Part shown: positions 50,293-60,032 of the stretch, piece after piece | Layout: every line of letters starts with the position of its first letter | Position numbering within the stretch: the stretch's first letter is position 1 | Source of the DNA: Aeromicrobium sp. PE09-221 | Lineage (GTDB): Bacteria; Actinomycetota; Actinomycetes; Propionibacteriales; Nocardioidaceae | Length of the DNA stretch: 64,000 bases | Assembly: GCF_002174305.1 (NCBI RefSeq) | Contig: NZ_MIJB01000010.1 | Span: 62,001-126,000 of the forward strand | Reading direction: 5' to 3' | Notes under the pieces: model-generated | Seen by the model: the letters and a program-made list of their open reading frames with translations, nothing else | What the model was told of the DNA's origin: nothing | The model's database searches: none | Program-made: the position numbers and the translations under genes

Positions 50293-53200
50293 TTGCCGGA
50301 GCAGACCAGCAGCAGTAGCTCATCCGACGACGTTGGTGAATCGACTGACCTTCCTCTCACGTCAGACGCTCCAGAATCGAGCTCCGAACCTCGCCGCTCG
50401 ATGTGGACCGTCCCACGCGAAGAGCTTTTCGATGCTCTTTCGTCCCAGAGTGCCTTGTGCGGACAGCTATATCGCGAAGTGGTTGAGGCGGTCGAGGCGA
50501 CTGAGTTCGATACCGGCAAGTTGGTTGTCGCCGGCCACGCCCTCCGCGAGTTGGTCAATCTCCTCCCGTCAATCTTGGGAGACGTGGACCTCCCCGAGCG
50601 GGTCCCTGATGCGCACCTGCGTGAACAGCTCGTGGGCACATGGAACGACTACCAAGCCGATATCGCCGCTGGCACGGCCGCGCTGGGTCTCGTTCCGGAC
50701 ACGGTGATGAAGGCGATGACGGCGTGGGTACAAGCTCAGGAACAGATCAGTGAGAACTCGCAGGCACGGCGAGCGGCGCTCGTCCTCGGAACGACCGAAG
50801 GCGTCGAGGACAGCAGCGTCAGAGTTGTGATTAGCGCGATCGGAGCGTTTGAGCGCCTCCGACACCCGTCTAAGGCTGACGCTGAGTTGCCGATGGACCG
50901 TGAGGCGTACATGGGCGCCTTGACCGTCATTGAGAGTGCGATCACTAGTCGTGTCCTCGGCTTCTTCAGGGTCAAGCGACAACTTCGGGACGCGGTGGAC
51001 GCTGCCAACGTGCGAACCGGTGGCGGCGACTGGACAACCCCCTCGGCCGGCGAAGTGGCGGCAACGTTCGCTCGCGTCGGCGGACCTCAGCACCGGAGAA
51101 TCTTCTACGACCAACTTCGTAATCCTGAGTGGATCGGGCCGCTCGACCGCATCCGTGCGCTTGATGCTCCCAAGGAGCTTCAATCGGGTGCTGAGCAGCG
51201 ATGGCAGCCCTGGCCTGCCGGCGAGTATCTAGTGCGCATGGCCCAGCATCGCCCGGCGGAGGTGCGAGAGGTGCTACTTCGGCTTGTCGAGAAGGACACA
51301 GCCTGGCCTGCGCCAGTCCGGCTCATCGAAGCTGCCCTCCGGATGCCGATTTCCGAGTCGCGAGCGATGGTGTCGGCGATTCACTCGCGTCTTTCCGGCG
51401 AGCTCGAGCCGCAGCTCGCTCTCGACGTGGTGACGCTTATCGAGCACCTTGCGCAGGCAGGAGAGCTGAAGTTTGCAATGCGACTTGCTCAAGCTTTGCT
51501 GCGGCCGCGTTGTGCGGACGGCGCAGGAGCTGGGGGTCGTCGGAACGTTCAGGCTGGGATCGCCGCCTATTGGTACGCAAAGGCACTCAAGCGCACGATT
51601 GCGGCGTTGAAGGACGACGGACGTCTACTTAGCACCGTCTATGCATGGCTTCGTGAAGAACAGATGATCAGCGAGTCATGGGACCTCGAGAGCGAGTGGG
51701 ACTCAAGCGTCATCTGGCGGCCCTCGATCAGTGACCATGAGCAGAACTACCGCCACCATGACATAGCGGACGCGTTGGTAGACGCTCTTCGGGACCTGAC
51801 CATCGCTCAACTGGAGTCCGGCCACGATCCCGAGCAAACGATGGCGACTCTTGAGCGGGACGAAATGCCTCTAGCGATTCGGATCGCGGCGTTTTCCCTG
51901 TCAGCCGCGATCGAAGGCCATCCCGACGTACTCTCGGTCGCAACCGAGTGGATACTCCGGCGTGACCTCCTTCGCCGTCCATGGAGTTTCCGTGAGTACA
52001 CCCAGTTGGCCGCTGCCACTTTGCCCCGCCTGGGTGACGATGACTATCGCCGCTGGGAGGCGCTCGTGGACGAAGAGCCGGCGCTCAGCGAGACTCGCAA
52101 GCTGCGAATCGTGGAGCACCGTAAGGATGGGGAATCAGAGGAGGAGGCGTTGGAAGCGTACGCCCAGATGCGTCGCCATGAACTCCTGTCAGCGATAGGT
52201 GCCGATGCGCTCAGAGGTCGCCTCCTCGAGGTTCACACCGAACTGGCGGCAGACCTTGGGCATTACGAGCACGCTGGCTTCCGTAGTTGGCACTCAAGCT
52301 CAACTGACGCGATACCTCCACCGGTCGCAGATGTACTTTCCTCCTTGTCTGTCCAGAGCGTCCTCGAAACCCTTCGTTCTTGGGAGCCTGACGAGGCTCA
52401 GCCCGGCACAAAGGCTGGATTAGCAGAGGCCCTCCAGGACATCGTGGAGGCTCGACCCAGTGAGTTCACCATGCACACGCAGTCCTTTCTCGAACTGGGC
52501 GAGCCCTACCGCTCGCGGTTCCTCGATGGGCTTCGGAAGATCGCAGGGTCTGAGCCGGATCTCCTGGAATGGACTGCCTTTTTCAGTGGTGTCAGCGTTC
52601 TTCAGGGCCTCGTGAGCCAAGAGGATCTCGAGAGAACGTATCCATTGCGCCAGGTGTGCAGCATCATCCAAGGCGCCGTCGATGGACAGGCCACGAGAGT
52701 CCCCGCACATCTACTCTTGGATGCCGTCGAACTCGTAGCTCAGTGGACGGACCACTTTGACCCGAACGACGAGGACGAAACCGGGGGCGATCATCTGACT
52801 AGATCGCTCAATACGACTCGACCGGTCGTCGTCCGCACATTGATCCGCATAGCAAGGGCTGCGAAGCTCGCCCACAGCGAAGCGTTCGATTCTGAACTGG
52901 TCATCCGCGCTGTCCAGAGCGCCCTCGTCGGTCGGCTCGATCCGCGCGACTCGAGTTTGGCTGTTGCAGCTGCACTTGGCGAAGGCCTCAGCATCATGAT
53001 GTGGGTGGATGCACCATGGACAGCCTCGTGGCTCGAAAGTGCCTCGACGAGCGATGCTTGGGGCGATGCCTTCGTGACTACTGCCCTGTCAACCAACACT
53101 CCGAGCACACAACTGTTGAGTGACCTCTGGCCCAGCATCGACGACATCCTCGATCGCACAGCCGCTGGCGAGCCGGTGGAAGAAGGCTGGAAGTCGGATC

Positions 53201-53835
53201 GTTCGATCGTCGAAGTGATTGGAGATCACCTCATGACCCTCACCATGTGGGGCTCCTCCTCGCCGTGGCCTGAGCGCACAGAGTCGTATTTCGCTCGCGT
53301 CGACGCGGAAACGGCCTCGTCGGTCTTGGGACACGTGGGCTGGCGCTTCCTGCACACTGGCGAACCAAGTCGGGAACTGATTGAGCGCGCTCAAGCGATC
53401 TGGGACGCGCGGCAGTTGGCCGTTGAGCAGGGTATCGAGGACGCGGGTGAGCTCGCGGAGTTCTACTGGTGGGTCCACAGCGAAAAGTTCCCCGTCACGT
53501 GGTGGCTTCCTCGACTCATCCGGGTTGCCGACAGGATCGACTTCGAGGGTCGCAGTTTCATTGGAGAGCACATCGAGCAGGCAGCACGAACGCACCCGGG
53601 TGATGCGGTGGCACTTATGTCAAAGCTCTTGGGAGAGGCTGAAGAAACGCAGACATTGGCACGGTACGGGCTCGTGACCTCGGCCCCAAGTGTGATCGCT
53701 TACGGGTTGCGTTCTCCGGATCTGTCAATCAGGCACGCGGCACAAGGGTTGATGGACCTCCTGGGCGAACAGGGTGTTGTGGACATGGACGAACAGGTAT
53801 CGAAAGCGTCACGGCAACTCGACCTTGAGGAGTGA
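50293..53835 (+). CDS. Large helical cargo protein of unknown function (1180 residues)
   Basis: No known domain was recognised. After a Ser-rich unstructured start (residues 1-35) the protein is a long array of alpha-helices with repeat-like helical hairpins, the look of a HEAT/TPR-type solenoid; I saw no P-loop, nuclease, protease or membrane motif. It is a single gene, surrounded by ICE backbone genes on the other strand and facing an ApeA-like gene, with visibly more A/T-ending codons than the transfer genes (an impression, not a count). Proteins of this size alone in a mobile-element cargo slot are often defence factors. TTG 50293 is uncertain; ATG 50401 is an alternative. Confidence 0.6.
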   Translation: MPEQTSSSSSSDDVGESTDLPLTSDAPESSSEPRRSMWTVPREELFDALSSQSALCGQLYREVVEAVEATEFDTGKLVVAGHALRELVNLLPSILGDVDLPERVPDAHLREQLVGTWNDYQADIAAGTAALGLVPDTVMKAMTAWVQAQEQISENSQARRAALVLGTTEGVEDSSVRVVISAIGAFERLRHPSKADAELPMDREAYMGALTVIESAITSRVLGFFRVKRQLRDAVDAANVRTGGGDWTTPSAGEVAATFARVGGPQHRRIFYDQLRNPEWIGPLDRIRALDAPKELQSGAEQRWQPWPAGEYLVRMAQHRPAEVREVLLRLVEKDTAWPAPVRLIEAALRMPISESRAMVSAIHSRLSGELEPQLALDVVTLIEHLAQAGELKFAMRLAQALLRPRCADGAGAGGRRNVQAGIAAYWYAKALKRTIAALKDDGRLLSTVYAWLREEQMISESWDLESEWDSSVIWRPSISDHEQNYRHHDIADALVDALRDLTIAQLESGHDPEQTMATLERDEMPLAIRIAAFSLSAAIEGHPDVLSVATEWILRRDLLRRPWSFREYTQLAAATLPRLGDDDYRRWEALVDEEPALSETRKLRIVEHRKDGESEEEALEAYAQMRRHELLSAIGADALRGRLLEVHTELAADLGHYEHAGFRSWHSSSTDAIPPPVADVLSSLSVQSVLETLRSWEPDEAQPGTKAGLAEALQDIVEARPSEFTMHTQSFLELGEPYRSRFLDGLRKIAGSEPDLLEWTAFFSGVSVLQGLVSQEDLERTYPLRQVCSIIQGAVDGQATRVPAHLLLDAVELVAQWTDHFDPNDEDETGGDHLTRSLNTTRPVVVRTLIRIARAAKLAHSEAFDSELVIRAVQSALVGRLDPRDSSLAVAAALGEGLSIMMWVDAPWTASWLESASTSDAWGDAFVTTALSTNTPSTQLLSDLWPSIDDILDRTAAGEPVEEGWKSDRSIVEVIGDHLMTLTMWGSSSPWPERTESYFARVDAETASSVLGHVGWRFLHTGEPSRELIERAQAIWDARQLAVEQGIEDAGELAEFYWWVHSEKFPVTWWLPRLIRVADRIDFEGRSFIGEHIEQAARTHPGDAVALMSKLLGEAEETQTLARYGLVTSAPSVIAYGLRSPDLSIRHAAQGLMDLLGEQGVVDMDEQVSKASRQLDLEE

Positions 53836-54032
53836 GGGGGAAATTCGTTCCGGGCGGGGGCGTCGCCTCCGTAGGAGTTCCGACGATCGGCGCTCAGGAA
53901 ATGCGGCTGACGGTACCCCGCCCCGTGCAAGGCGAGTCGGCGCACCAGGTTTTCGGAACGGGGCGTGAGTGTGGAACTGCGAGTACTGATCGAACTCCTC
54001 GAGTGGCCGGAGGGTTCAGCGCGAGCTCGCGA

Positions 54033-55328
54033 CTACTTCGGTACTTGACCCTTCTCCACCGCATCACGAACGATTGTTCCCAGGTTTCCGAGGGGGAGTG
54101 ATTCTCCGAAGATGTGTCGGCTCGGTTCATTAGTGCCTGATGCCTCGTCTAGGAGCGCGGCCGTCAACAGCCAGCGACCAGAGATCTCGAGTGTATGAAC
54201 GACCTGTGGGTCAAGGTCGTCTTGAGGCTGGTGCTTGAGATGGTTATCGGCTGCCCAGAACTGCTCCACCCAAGCCGTCGAATTCCCAACCCACTCCCTC
54301 CAGTTTGAGTGGACCTTCCCGACCAAGGCAGCCGGGAGCTTTTCGTCCGTCCTCCGAGCCCAATCCGCAGACCGGCGATTTGCAGCCACCCAGTACTCCA
54401 TAGCCGCCGCGGTCGATAACAGCCGCGACTCTGGCGTCTGGTTTCTGACGAGCGCATGTCGAACAAGTGGGGTCACGGCGCGACGATGATTAAGGACAAG
54501 AGCGATCCAGCTCGCGATGGTTTCGATCCCGCCGATTTCTTCCAGACCGAAATTTGGGAAAGACTGACTGGCTGCAGCGGCCGCGTCGTCGGACATCATG
54601 TCCGTCTGCCAGAACTCGCACCATTCGGATCCCGGTGTCAATCTCGCTGAACCGCCCACGGACTTAACCGGCTCCCGATGAGCGATGTTCAGGAGCGCGT
54701 GAATGGCGTCGAGCCTGACAAGGTGATCGCCGATAGGTCGACGTCGGTCCGACTCGACAGCGACGCAAAGCGGGGTAGAGAACGTTCGCCGATCGAACTC
54801 GCCTGCGACGCTCCATCCTGAACTTAGCCGAAGCGAAAACCCCTCGGCCAACTCCGCGACGGTACCTCGCCCGGGACGAAGTTCTGCGCGCCAGCCAACG
54901 AAGCCGCCGTCTTCCATGATGATGTCGTCGTGATAGATCCGATTCGAGATCCAGTCGGGAAGCCCTCCGTACTCAAGACGGACTCCGACAACGGTGTCGT
55001 TCAAGACCTCCCGCAAACGTGGATCGACAATCACGCCCGTGGAACGATACTCAGCAACGCCGATGGTGCCGGCATCGTGGGCTCTCCCGCGGATGTCGAC
55101 CATGAGAATGTTGCCAACTTCGGTTCGTCCTCCCAGCGCTCTCACGTCGGGAGGTAAGCCTCGGCCGTTGGGGGTTAACCCCTCTCCGAGCAGGCGTGCC
55201 ACGACGGCGTCTTCGTTGAGTTTCAGGAATCCGGTTGCATGGCGGCGGGAGTGAGGTGGGTCCAAGGCGGGTTCGAAACGTCCCACGACCCCCTGTCGGA
55301 TCCTGTCGAGCGCCTCTAGTCGCTGCAT
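54033..55328 (-). CDS. ApeA-like protein with a C-terminal HEPN-like domain
   Basis: 431 residues from the ATG at 55328 (AGGATC upstream; a TTG at 55394 would add 22). The beta-rich N-terminal two thirds (LMVDIRGRAHDAGTIGVAEYRS; GEFDRRTFSTPLCVAVESDRRRPIGDHLVRLDAIHALLNIAHREP) resembles the ApeA N-terminal domain, and the last 150 residues are helical with AAAMEYWVAANRRSADWARR and FWAADNHLKHQP. In HEPN domains of this class the latter would be RNxxxH; here Arg is Asp, so activity is uncertain. ApeA proteins abort phage infection. The assignment rests on the overall pattern and is a moderate-confidence inference. Confidence 0.55.
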   Translation of the reverse strand: MQRLEALDRIRQGVVGRFEPALDPPHSRRHATGFLKLNEDAVVARLLGEGLTPNGRGLPPDVRALGGRTEVGNILMVDIRGRAHDAGTIGVAEYRSTGVIVDPRLREVLNDTVVGVRLEYGGLPDWISNRIYHDDIIMEDGGFVGWRAELRPGRGTVAELAEGFSLRLSSGWSVAGEFDRRTFSTPLCVAVESDRRRPIGDHLVRLDAIHALLNIAHREPVKSVGGSARLTPGSEWCEFWQTDMMSDDAAAAASQSFPNFGLEEIGGIETIASWIALVLNHRRAVTPLVRHALVRNQTPESRLLSTAAAMEYWVAANRRSADWARRTDEKLPAALVGKVHSNWREWVGNSTAWVEQFWAADNHLKHQPQDDLDPQVVHTLEISGRWLLTAALLDEASGTNEPSRHIFGESLPLGNLGTIVRDAVEKGQVPK

Positions 55329-55525
55329 CGCGATCCTGGGCTCCCGCCATCTGAGCTGGATGATCCGCCAGACCGTTGGTTCACCACGGTTCAACTTTAG
55401 GGTCTTCAGGGCGCGCTAGCGGAAGTTCTGGAAACTCGTCCGCTCGCCACGGTTGGTGTGCTCATGCGCCATGCCTCACGCTCAGTGCAGCGTCCGAAAG
55501 AGAGGGTTGGGGAACTGGCCGCTTG

Positions 55526-58500
55526 CTAAGACGTGCGGCGCTTCTGCCAGCCCGGCGTGCTGGTGATCGTCTTGGTTCGGTCCGGCGGCTCGACCGTGCC
55601 AATGTACTCATCCGTGCGGTTGAGGACGTCGCGGTCGAGCATCTCGGTAGCGGCCTCAGAGTGTCCCTCAGCGAACGCGACCTTCAAGAGGTCCAGATGG
55701 CATACCTCGTCGAAGGGGATCGAGGAGCAGGCGATCTGTGCAGCGGTCCTGGCTGTCTCGAGGTCGCCTTCGGACATGGATCGCGTGACGACGAGGTGGG
55801 CGACGTCGGCCAGTGCGGTCGCTGCGGTTTCGTGGATGCGGTTGTCGTCGTAGAGCCAGCTCCATCCGTGACCGCTGGGGAGGGTGAACGGTGGGCCGGT
55901 GACGACTTGAAGAGCGGCGAGTAGGTCGTTTAGTCCTTCGGCGCCGCGGGCGTGGCCGCGTGCTCTGAGGCGGCGAAACAGGTCGAGGTCGACGAGGAGG
56001 TCGTCAATTTGGTAGCCGGGTGTGCCGGTCTCTTGGTAGAGGCGGGATGCGTCGCCGGCGGGTAGGTGCGGGAGTCCGGTGATGGGGCTCGACCCGAGCC
56101 AGGCGCGTAGGTCCCTGACGTCGTTGCGCATCCGGGACTCGCTGCGTCGGAACACTTCCGCGAGTTCTCGCGATACGACTCCTTCGGGGTGCAAGGCGAT
56201 GTATGCGGCGAGTTCGAGGAGCACTGGCCGGCGCCGGTCAGTAGGAGCAATCGACCCATGGGCAAAGAGAGCCACCGGGCCAAGGACGGTGAGTTTGGGG
56301 AGACGGCATTCAGGGTCGAGCCACGCGGCGAGGTCACGGTCCAGATCAGGGTCGGCTTCGATCAGCTTGTCCGCCACGTGCTCCGGGACGATCGGCGCGA
56401 GTTCGGCGACGTCCTCGGCGGTGGTGGCGGCAGCGGCCACGTAGTCCCCAGTCGTCCCGGGTAGGAGACAGCGGTCACCGGCGGGCCCCGAGGGACGTGG
56501 CTGGACGAGGTCCTCGCGGACGGCTCCTGCTTGGTCGATGAGGGTCTGAAGGTCGTCGGCCGGGTGTTCGAAGACCGGGGCGGGCACGGTGGGGGTTCCG
56601 CGGGCAGCGTCGACGATGGCAGCGCAGGTTGTCGCCTCGGACTTCGTCAGTCCTGCTGCCTGCAACTCCAGGTCCCCTTCTCTGATGCGGAGTCGGCCCG
56701 CCGGGTCCACCTCGACGGTCAGCGCGGCGGACGCCGCGGATGAGTCCACCGCGACCACGGCGACGCCGAGTCGTCGGGCGGGAGCAGCGACGAGGTCGCT
56801 CAGTTCAGCGTGATCAATGCCGCTGGCGGCGATGATGACGCGGAAGGGGTCGGGGTCTCCGGAGTTGGCGGCATGCGAGGCGCGGATCTGATCGACCAGC
56901 GGTCTGATCTCTGCGGGCTCGGGGTGGTGGTGCAGGCGGAGGTCGTCGAGTCCGTGTAGTTCGGAGGCGACTCCGATGGTGTGGACCTCCACGAGGACGG
57001 ACCACGGACTGAGCGCGAGCTCGGCTGCGAGGTGGCGTGCGAGGGCGTCCACACGCTCGGCGTCGCCGGTCAGGTCGACGGTGCCGAAGTGCTCGAGATT
57101 GACCAGTTCGAGTGCGCCCGTGTCGGTCTGGCCGATGCTCACGAGTAGGGGGTAGGGAGGCAGGACGTCGAGATCCGCGACGTCGCTGTCGGTGGTGAGC
57201 TTCCACTGCCGTCCGCTGCCGGACCACGGCGCTGGCAGGGTCGCGGGCTGAGCCAGGTGGATGTCCAGCGTCCTGGTAGTCAGCGAGACGTGCTCCAGCT
57301 GCGGGTGCGGTTCGTCTCTGGTGTCGAACTCGGCGGCCAGATGCCGCAGGGCACGGTCGAGGAACTCCAGAGTGCCCGCGACGCCGACACCCACGTCGGC
57401 AGCGGTCTTCTCGGTCGGCTGCAGCTCGGTCGGGGTCGGAGCGAGGACCTGTCCGGGGCGGCGGTAGCGCAGTTGGGTGCGGCGATGTGCTCGCAGCGCC
57501 AGGAAAAGGCAGCCGGCAAGCACGGTCCCTCCTGCCGTGAGGCCCGGGACCAGCCACCCCGGCGAGGCGACGTCGTCGACTTCGGAGGATGCCGGAATAG
57601 TTGTCGGTGCCGCGGAGTTGTCGGTCTCGGTCGTCTGCTCGATTGATCGTGGTGCGCGGGGCGAGATCGCTTCTTGCGGGGCGGGATCGGGACGGGAAGG
57701 AACGACGCCATTCTGTGTCGCCGGCCTTTGCGCGGCGGGCTGACTTGTGGCCGGGATGGTCAGGGTCCACCCAGGGACGATCAGGTCTGGGTCGGTCAGG
57801 CGGCCGCCATGGGGCTGCGCGATATGTGTGGAGGCGTCGAAGATCTCGCCGTAGCGCTTCGGGTCGCCGAGTTCGCGGTCGGCGATGTCCCAGAGGGTGT
57901 CGCTTTCCTTGACTACGTAGCTGCGTGTTGACCGGTCGGCCTGGGTCTCGTCGAACGTGGGGACGCGCAGTGCGAGCCCGATGGGGAGGAAGTCGGGCCG
58001 TCCGCCGAGGACGTCACGGTTGAGATCGACCAGCTCGGTGTAGCGGGTGCCGTCGCCGAGCACCCGCTGTGCGATCTTCCACAGGCTGTCGCCCCGTCCG
58101 GTCGTGTAGGTCGTGGTGGGTTTGGCCGGCTTTACCTGTTCTGTCGCCGGTGGGTCGGTGTCGTGGGGGACCGGTGCACCAGGTGAGGCCGTAAGAGGTT
58201 CGGTGTCGAGTCGCGGGACCGGTACGGCGGCGTGAGTGGCCGGGACCGGGATCGAGGGCACCGCCCCGGGTGTGGCGATGAAGGCCAGGGCGGCGACGGT
58301 CACGAGTTGACTGGCGGCGTGTTGCGGAAGTGCGAGCCCGGGCAGTGGCGGGATCCGGAGTCCGCGAATCTGGGCGATGATCTCGGCCACCAAGCTGGCA
58401 GCGACGACAGCCCAGGCGATCCAGACGGCGATGGTGAGCAGCAGCAGGGCCAGGGTGCCGTCGTCGCGGCGGGTGAGGATGCTGGGCATGCCGGTGATGT

Positions 58501-58609
58501 CGTCTCCCGAGGGGGTGGCTCCGATCGCCAGCAGGAGGACGGGCACGCCGGCAACGAAGGCGACGATGGCGAGGGTCGCGGCAATACCGTGGAGGCGTTG
58601 GCGGGTCAT
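55526..58609 (-). CDS. LysM-BTAD membrane protein of the Tad locus
   Basis: 1027 residues. N-terminal membrane segments (about 8-30, 52-75, 100-112), two LysM domains (about 167-218 and 230-290; TTGRGDSLWKIAQRVLGD and YVVKESDTLWDIADRELGD), a further membrane segment near 365 and a large cytoplasmic part that ends in an OmpR-like winged helix (LTVLGPVALFAHG, SRELAEVF, MRNDVRDLRAWLG) plus BTAD helical domain. Wall-binding and DNA-binding-like parts in one protein suggest a sensor that links pilus or wall state to transcription. It is the last gene of the Tad operon (ATGA overlap with the gene before). Confidence 0.85.
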   Translation of the reverse strand: MTRQRLHGIAATLAIVAFVAGVPVLLLAIGATPSGDDITGMPSILTRRDDGTLALLLLTIAVWIAWAVVAASLVAEIIAQIRGLRIPPLPGLALPQHAASQLVTVAALAFIATPGAVPSIPVPATHAAVPVPRLDTEPLTASPGAPVPHDTDPPATEQVKPAKPTTTYTTGRGDSLWKIAQRVLGDGTRYTELVDLNRDVLGGRPDFLPIGLALRVPTFDETQADRSTRSYVVKESDTLWDIADRELGDPKRYGEIFDASTHIAQPHGGRLTDPDLIVPGWTLTIPATSQPAAQRPATQNGVVPSRPDPAPQEAISPRAPRSIEQTTETDNSAAPTTIPASSEVDDVASPGWLVPGLTAGGTVLAGCLFLALRAHRRTQLRYRRPGQVLAPTPTELQPTEKTAADVGVGVAGTLEFLDRALRHLAAEFDTRDEPHPQLEHVSLTTRTLDIHLAQPATLPAPWSGSGRQWKLTTDSDVADLDVLPPYPLLVSIGQTDTGALELVNLEHFGTVDLTGDAERVDALARHLAAELALSPWSVLVEVHTIGVASELHGLDDLRLHHHPEPAEIRPLVDQIRASHAANSGDPDPFRVIIAASGIDHAELSDLVAAPARRLGVAVVAVDSSAASAALTVEVDPAGRLRIREGDLELQAAGLTKSEATTCAAIVDAARGTPTVPAPVFEHPADDLQTLIDQAGAVREDLVQPRPSGPAGDRCLLPGTTGDYVAAAATTAEDVAELAPIVPEHVADKLIEADPDLDRDLAAWLDPECRLPKLTVLGPVALFAHGSIAPTDRRRPVLLELAAYIALHPEGVVSRELAEVFRRSESRMRNDVRDLRAWLGSSPITGLPHLPAGDASRLYQETGTPGYQIDDLLVDLDLFRRLRARGHARGAEGLNDLLAALQVVTGPPFTLPSGHGWSWLYDDNRIHETAATALADVAHLVVTRSMSEGDLETARTAAQIACSSIPFDEVCHLDLLKVAFAEGHSEAATEMLDRDVLNRTDEYIGTVEPPDRTKTITSTPGWQKRRTS

Positions 58610-59031
58610 TGTTCGTTCCCTCTCATGGTGCGGACGAGTCGAGCTGACGCGTGGCCGGTCACGGGTAGGTCACCGATGCCGACGAGACTCAGGAACTTCG
58701 GCCGGTACGTGTCGGTGACGCGAACGGTGATGGTGTCGCCGCCGTGAATCGACACCGACCCGCTCACCCCGGCAGCGGTGAGGAACCCTCGGGCTGCCGT
58801 TCGACCGGCGGCGGTGTCCACGGCGAGGTAGCGGCCTTCGGCGGCCGGTGCGGCGGCCACGTGTTGCCCCCCGGCTCGGGCTGCCTGGGCGGCGAGGTTG
58901 TGGACGCGTTGCTTGGCGTGGACTTGGCCGCCGAGGTCGACGGCCAGCCCGACCAGGATGGTCATCACGATGGTGGTGGTGACGAGCCACAGACTGATCG
59001 AACCGCGCTCGCGCCGGCGACGGGCAGTCAT
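58606..59031 (-). CDS. TadG/TadE-like pilus protein
   Basis: 141 residues. RERGSISLWLVTTTIVMTILVGLAVDLGGQVHAKQRVHNLAAQAARAGGQ is the usual N-terminus of TadG/Flp-pilus assembly proteins (Gly-Ser before a helix with an acidic residue shifted). A short external domain follows (VSGSVSIHGGDTITVRVTDTYRPKFLSLVGIGDL). ATG 59031 overlaps the TadE stop and its stop overlaps the LysM-BTAD start. Confidence 0.8.
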   Translation of the reverse strand: MTARRRRERGSISLWLVTTTIVMTILVGLAVDLGGQVHAKQRVHNLAAQAARAGGQHVAAAPAAEGRYLAVDTAAGRTAARGFLTAAGVSGSVSIHGGDTITVRVTDTYRPKFLSLVGIGDLPVTGHASARLVRTMRGNEQ

Positions 59032-59453
59032 GAGCGTTCCGTCCAGGTGTCGATGGGACTGGAGGTGTGTGCCCGGATGGTCCGGGCGCCAGGGACGCCG
59101 GGGACGGCCAGGTCCGACAGGTCGAGGCGGCACGTGACGGTCACGTCCACGAAGCCGGGTTCGCCGACTCGTTTGGCGAAGCCGGAGACGTCGACCTCGA
59201 CCGTGATCTGGGTGCAGTCGATCTGTTGGTTGGCAAGGCTGGCGCGTGCAGCGGCGTGCGCGTCGGTGCGGGCGTGGTCGCTGGTGCGGGAGATCGACGC
59301 GGAGCGGGCGGCGTCCGCGGCGGCGGACTCGACGGCTCCGTGGGCGGTGGCGGTGCGGCCGCCGAAGATGATCAGCCCGACGAACAGGATGAACGCCGGC
59401 AGCCCAATGACGGCCTCGATCGTGGCCGAGCCGCTCTCTGGACGCGGGGTCAT
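59028..59453 (-). CDS. TadE-like pilus protein
   Basis: 141 residues. The prepilin-like start ESGSATIEAVIGLPAFILFVGLIIFGGRTATAHGAVESAAADAARSASI has Gly-Ser followed by TIE and a membrane helix, the TadE pattern (cleavage after Gly). ATG 59453 is the coupled start (ATGA with the preceding gene); an extension to 59510 would precede it by 19 basic residues. Minor pilin/assembly factor of the Tad system. Confidence 0.8.
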   Translation of the reverse strand: MTPRPESGSATIEAVIGLPAFILFVGLIIFGGRTATAHGAVESAAADAARSASISRTSDHARTDAHAAARASLANQQIDCTQITVEVDVSGFAKRVGEPGFVDVTVTCRLDLSDLAVPGVPGARTIRAHTSSPIDTWTERS

Positions 59454-59857
59454 GGCGCGGTCAACCGTTCGACGGGCAGTGATGCCGATTGGGTGACGGT
59501 CGGTGACCAACCGGGGATGACGCTGAGGCTTCGTCCGCGGACGGTCACCGAGACCGTGGTGGCCGAGCGGGTGGCGGTCGCCCGCGACGCGGTGAGGACG
59601 TCGGTTCCGCCGGCGTCGGCGATGAATGCGGTGGCGGCGGTGACGCCATCGACGTCGCGGCCGGTCTCGCTGGCGGCCGCGTGGGCGCCTTCTTGGGCAG
59701 CGGCGATCGCCACGGCGCGGGCGTGGTGGAACAGGGCGGCCTGCATGCCCAGGAACATCACCGCGAACAGGGCAGGCAGCAAGATGATCAGTTCGACCGT
59801 GACCGCGCCGCGCTCGGCGGGCCGGTCAGCTGATCTGTCCGGCTTGTGACTGAACAT
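59450..59857 (-). CDS. TadE-like pilus protein
   Basis: 135 residues, N-terminus AERGAVTVELIILLPALFAVMFLGMQAALFHHARAVAIAAAQEGAHAAA with the TadE mark G-AVTVE before the helix. Like its paralogue it may be cleaved by a prepilin peptidase, which is not encoded in this window. Its ATG lies 32 bases inside the prepilin gene. Confidence 0.8.
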   Translation of the reverse strand: MFSHKPDRSADRPAERGAVTVELIILLPALFAVMFLGMQAALFHHARAVAIAAAQEGAHAAASETGRDVDGVTAATAFIADAGGTDVLTASRATATRSATTVSVTVRGRSLSVIPGWSPTVTQSASLPVERLTAP

Positions 59858-60008
59858 AGGCCCGGATGGCGGCGACGGCGATGGCGACGATAGCGATCAC
59901 GGCGACCGCCCACAGGACGTGCTCGGTGGTGACTGATCCGCGGTTGCGCCGGTGGTCGCGGTACAGGGCGAGCTGGAGCATGAGCAGAAGGCTGGTGAGT
60001 CGACTCAT
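59826..60008 (-). CDS. Flp-like prepilin
   Basis: 60 residues: basic N-terminal half with a hydrophobic start, then RGSVTTEHVLWAVAVIAIVAIAVAAIRAYV, the G-SVTTE class IV prepilin cleavage signature with Glu at +5 and a hydrophobic helix, and a short tail. This is probably the major pilin subunit. It overlaps the first TadE-like gene by 32 bases, a strong coupling. Confidence 0.75.
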   Translation of the reverse strand: MSRLTSLLLMLQLALYRDHRRNRGSVTTEHVLWAVAVIAIVAIAVAAIRAYVQSQAGQIS

Positions 60009-60032
60009 GATGGGTGTTCCTTTCGTTGTGGG

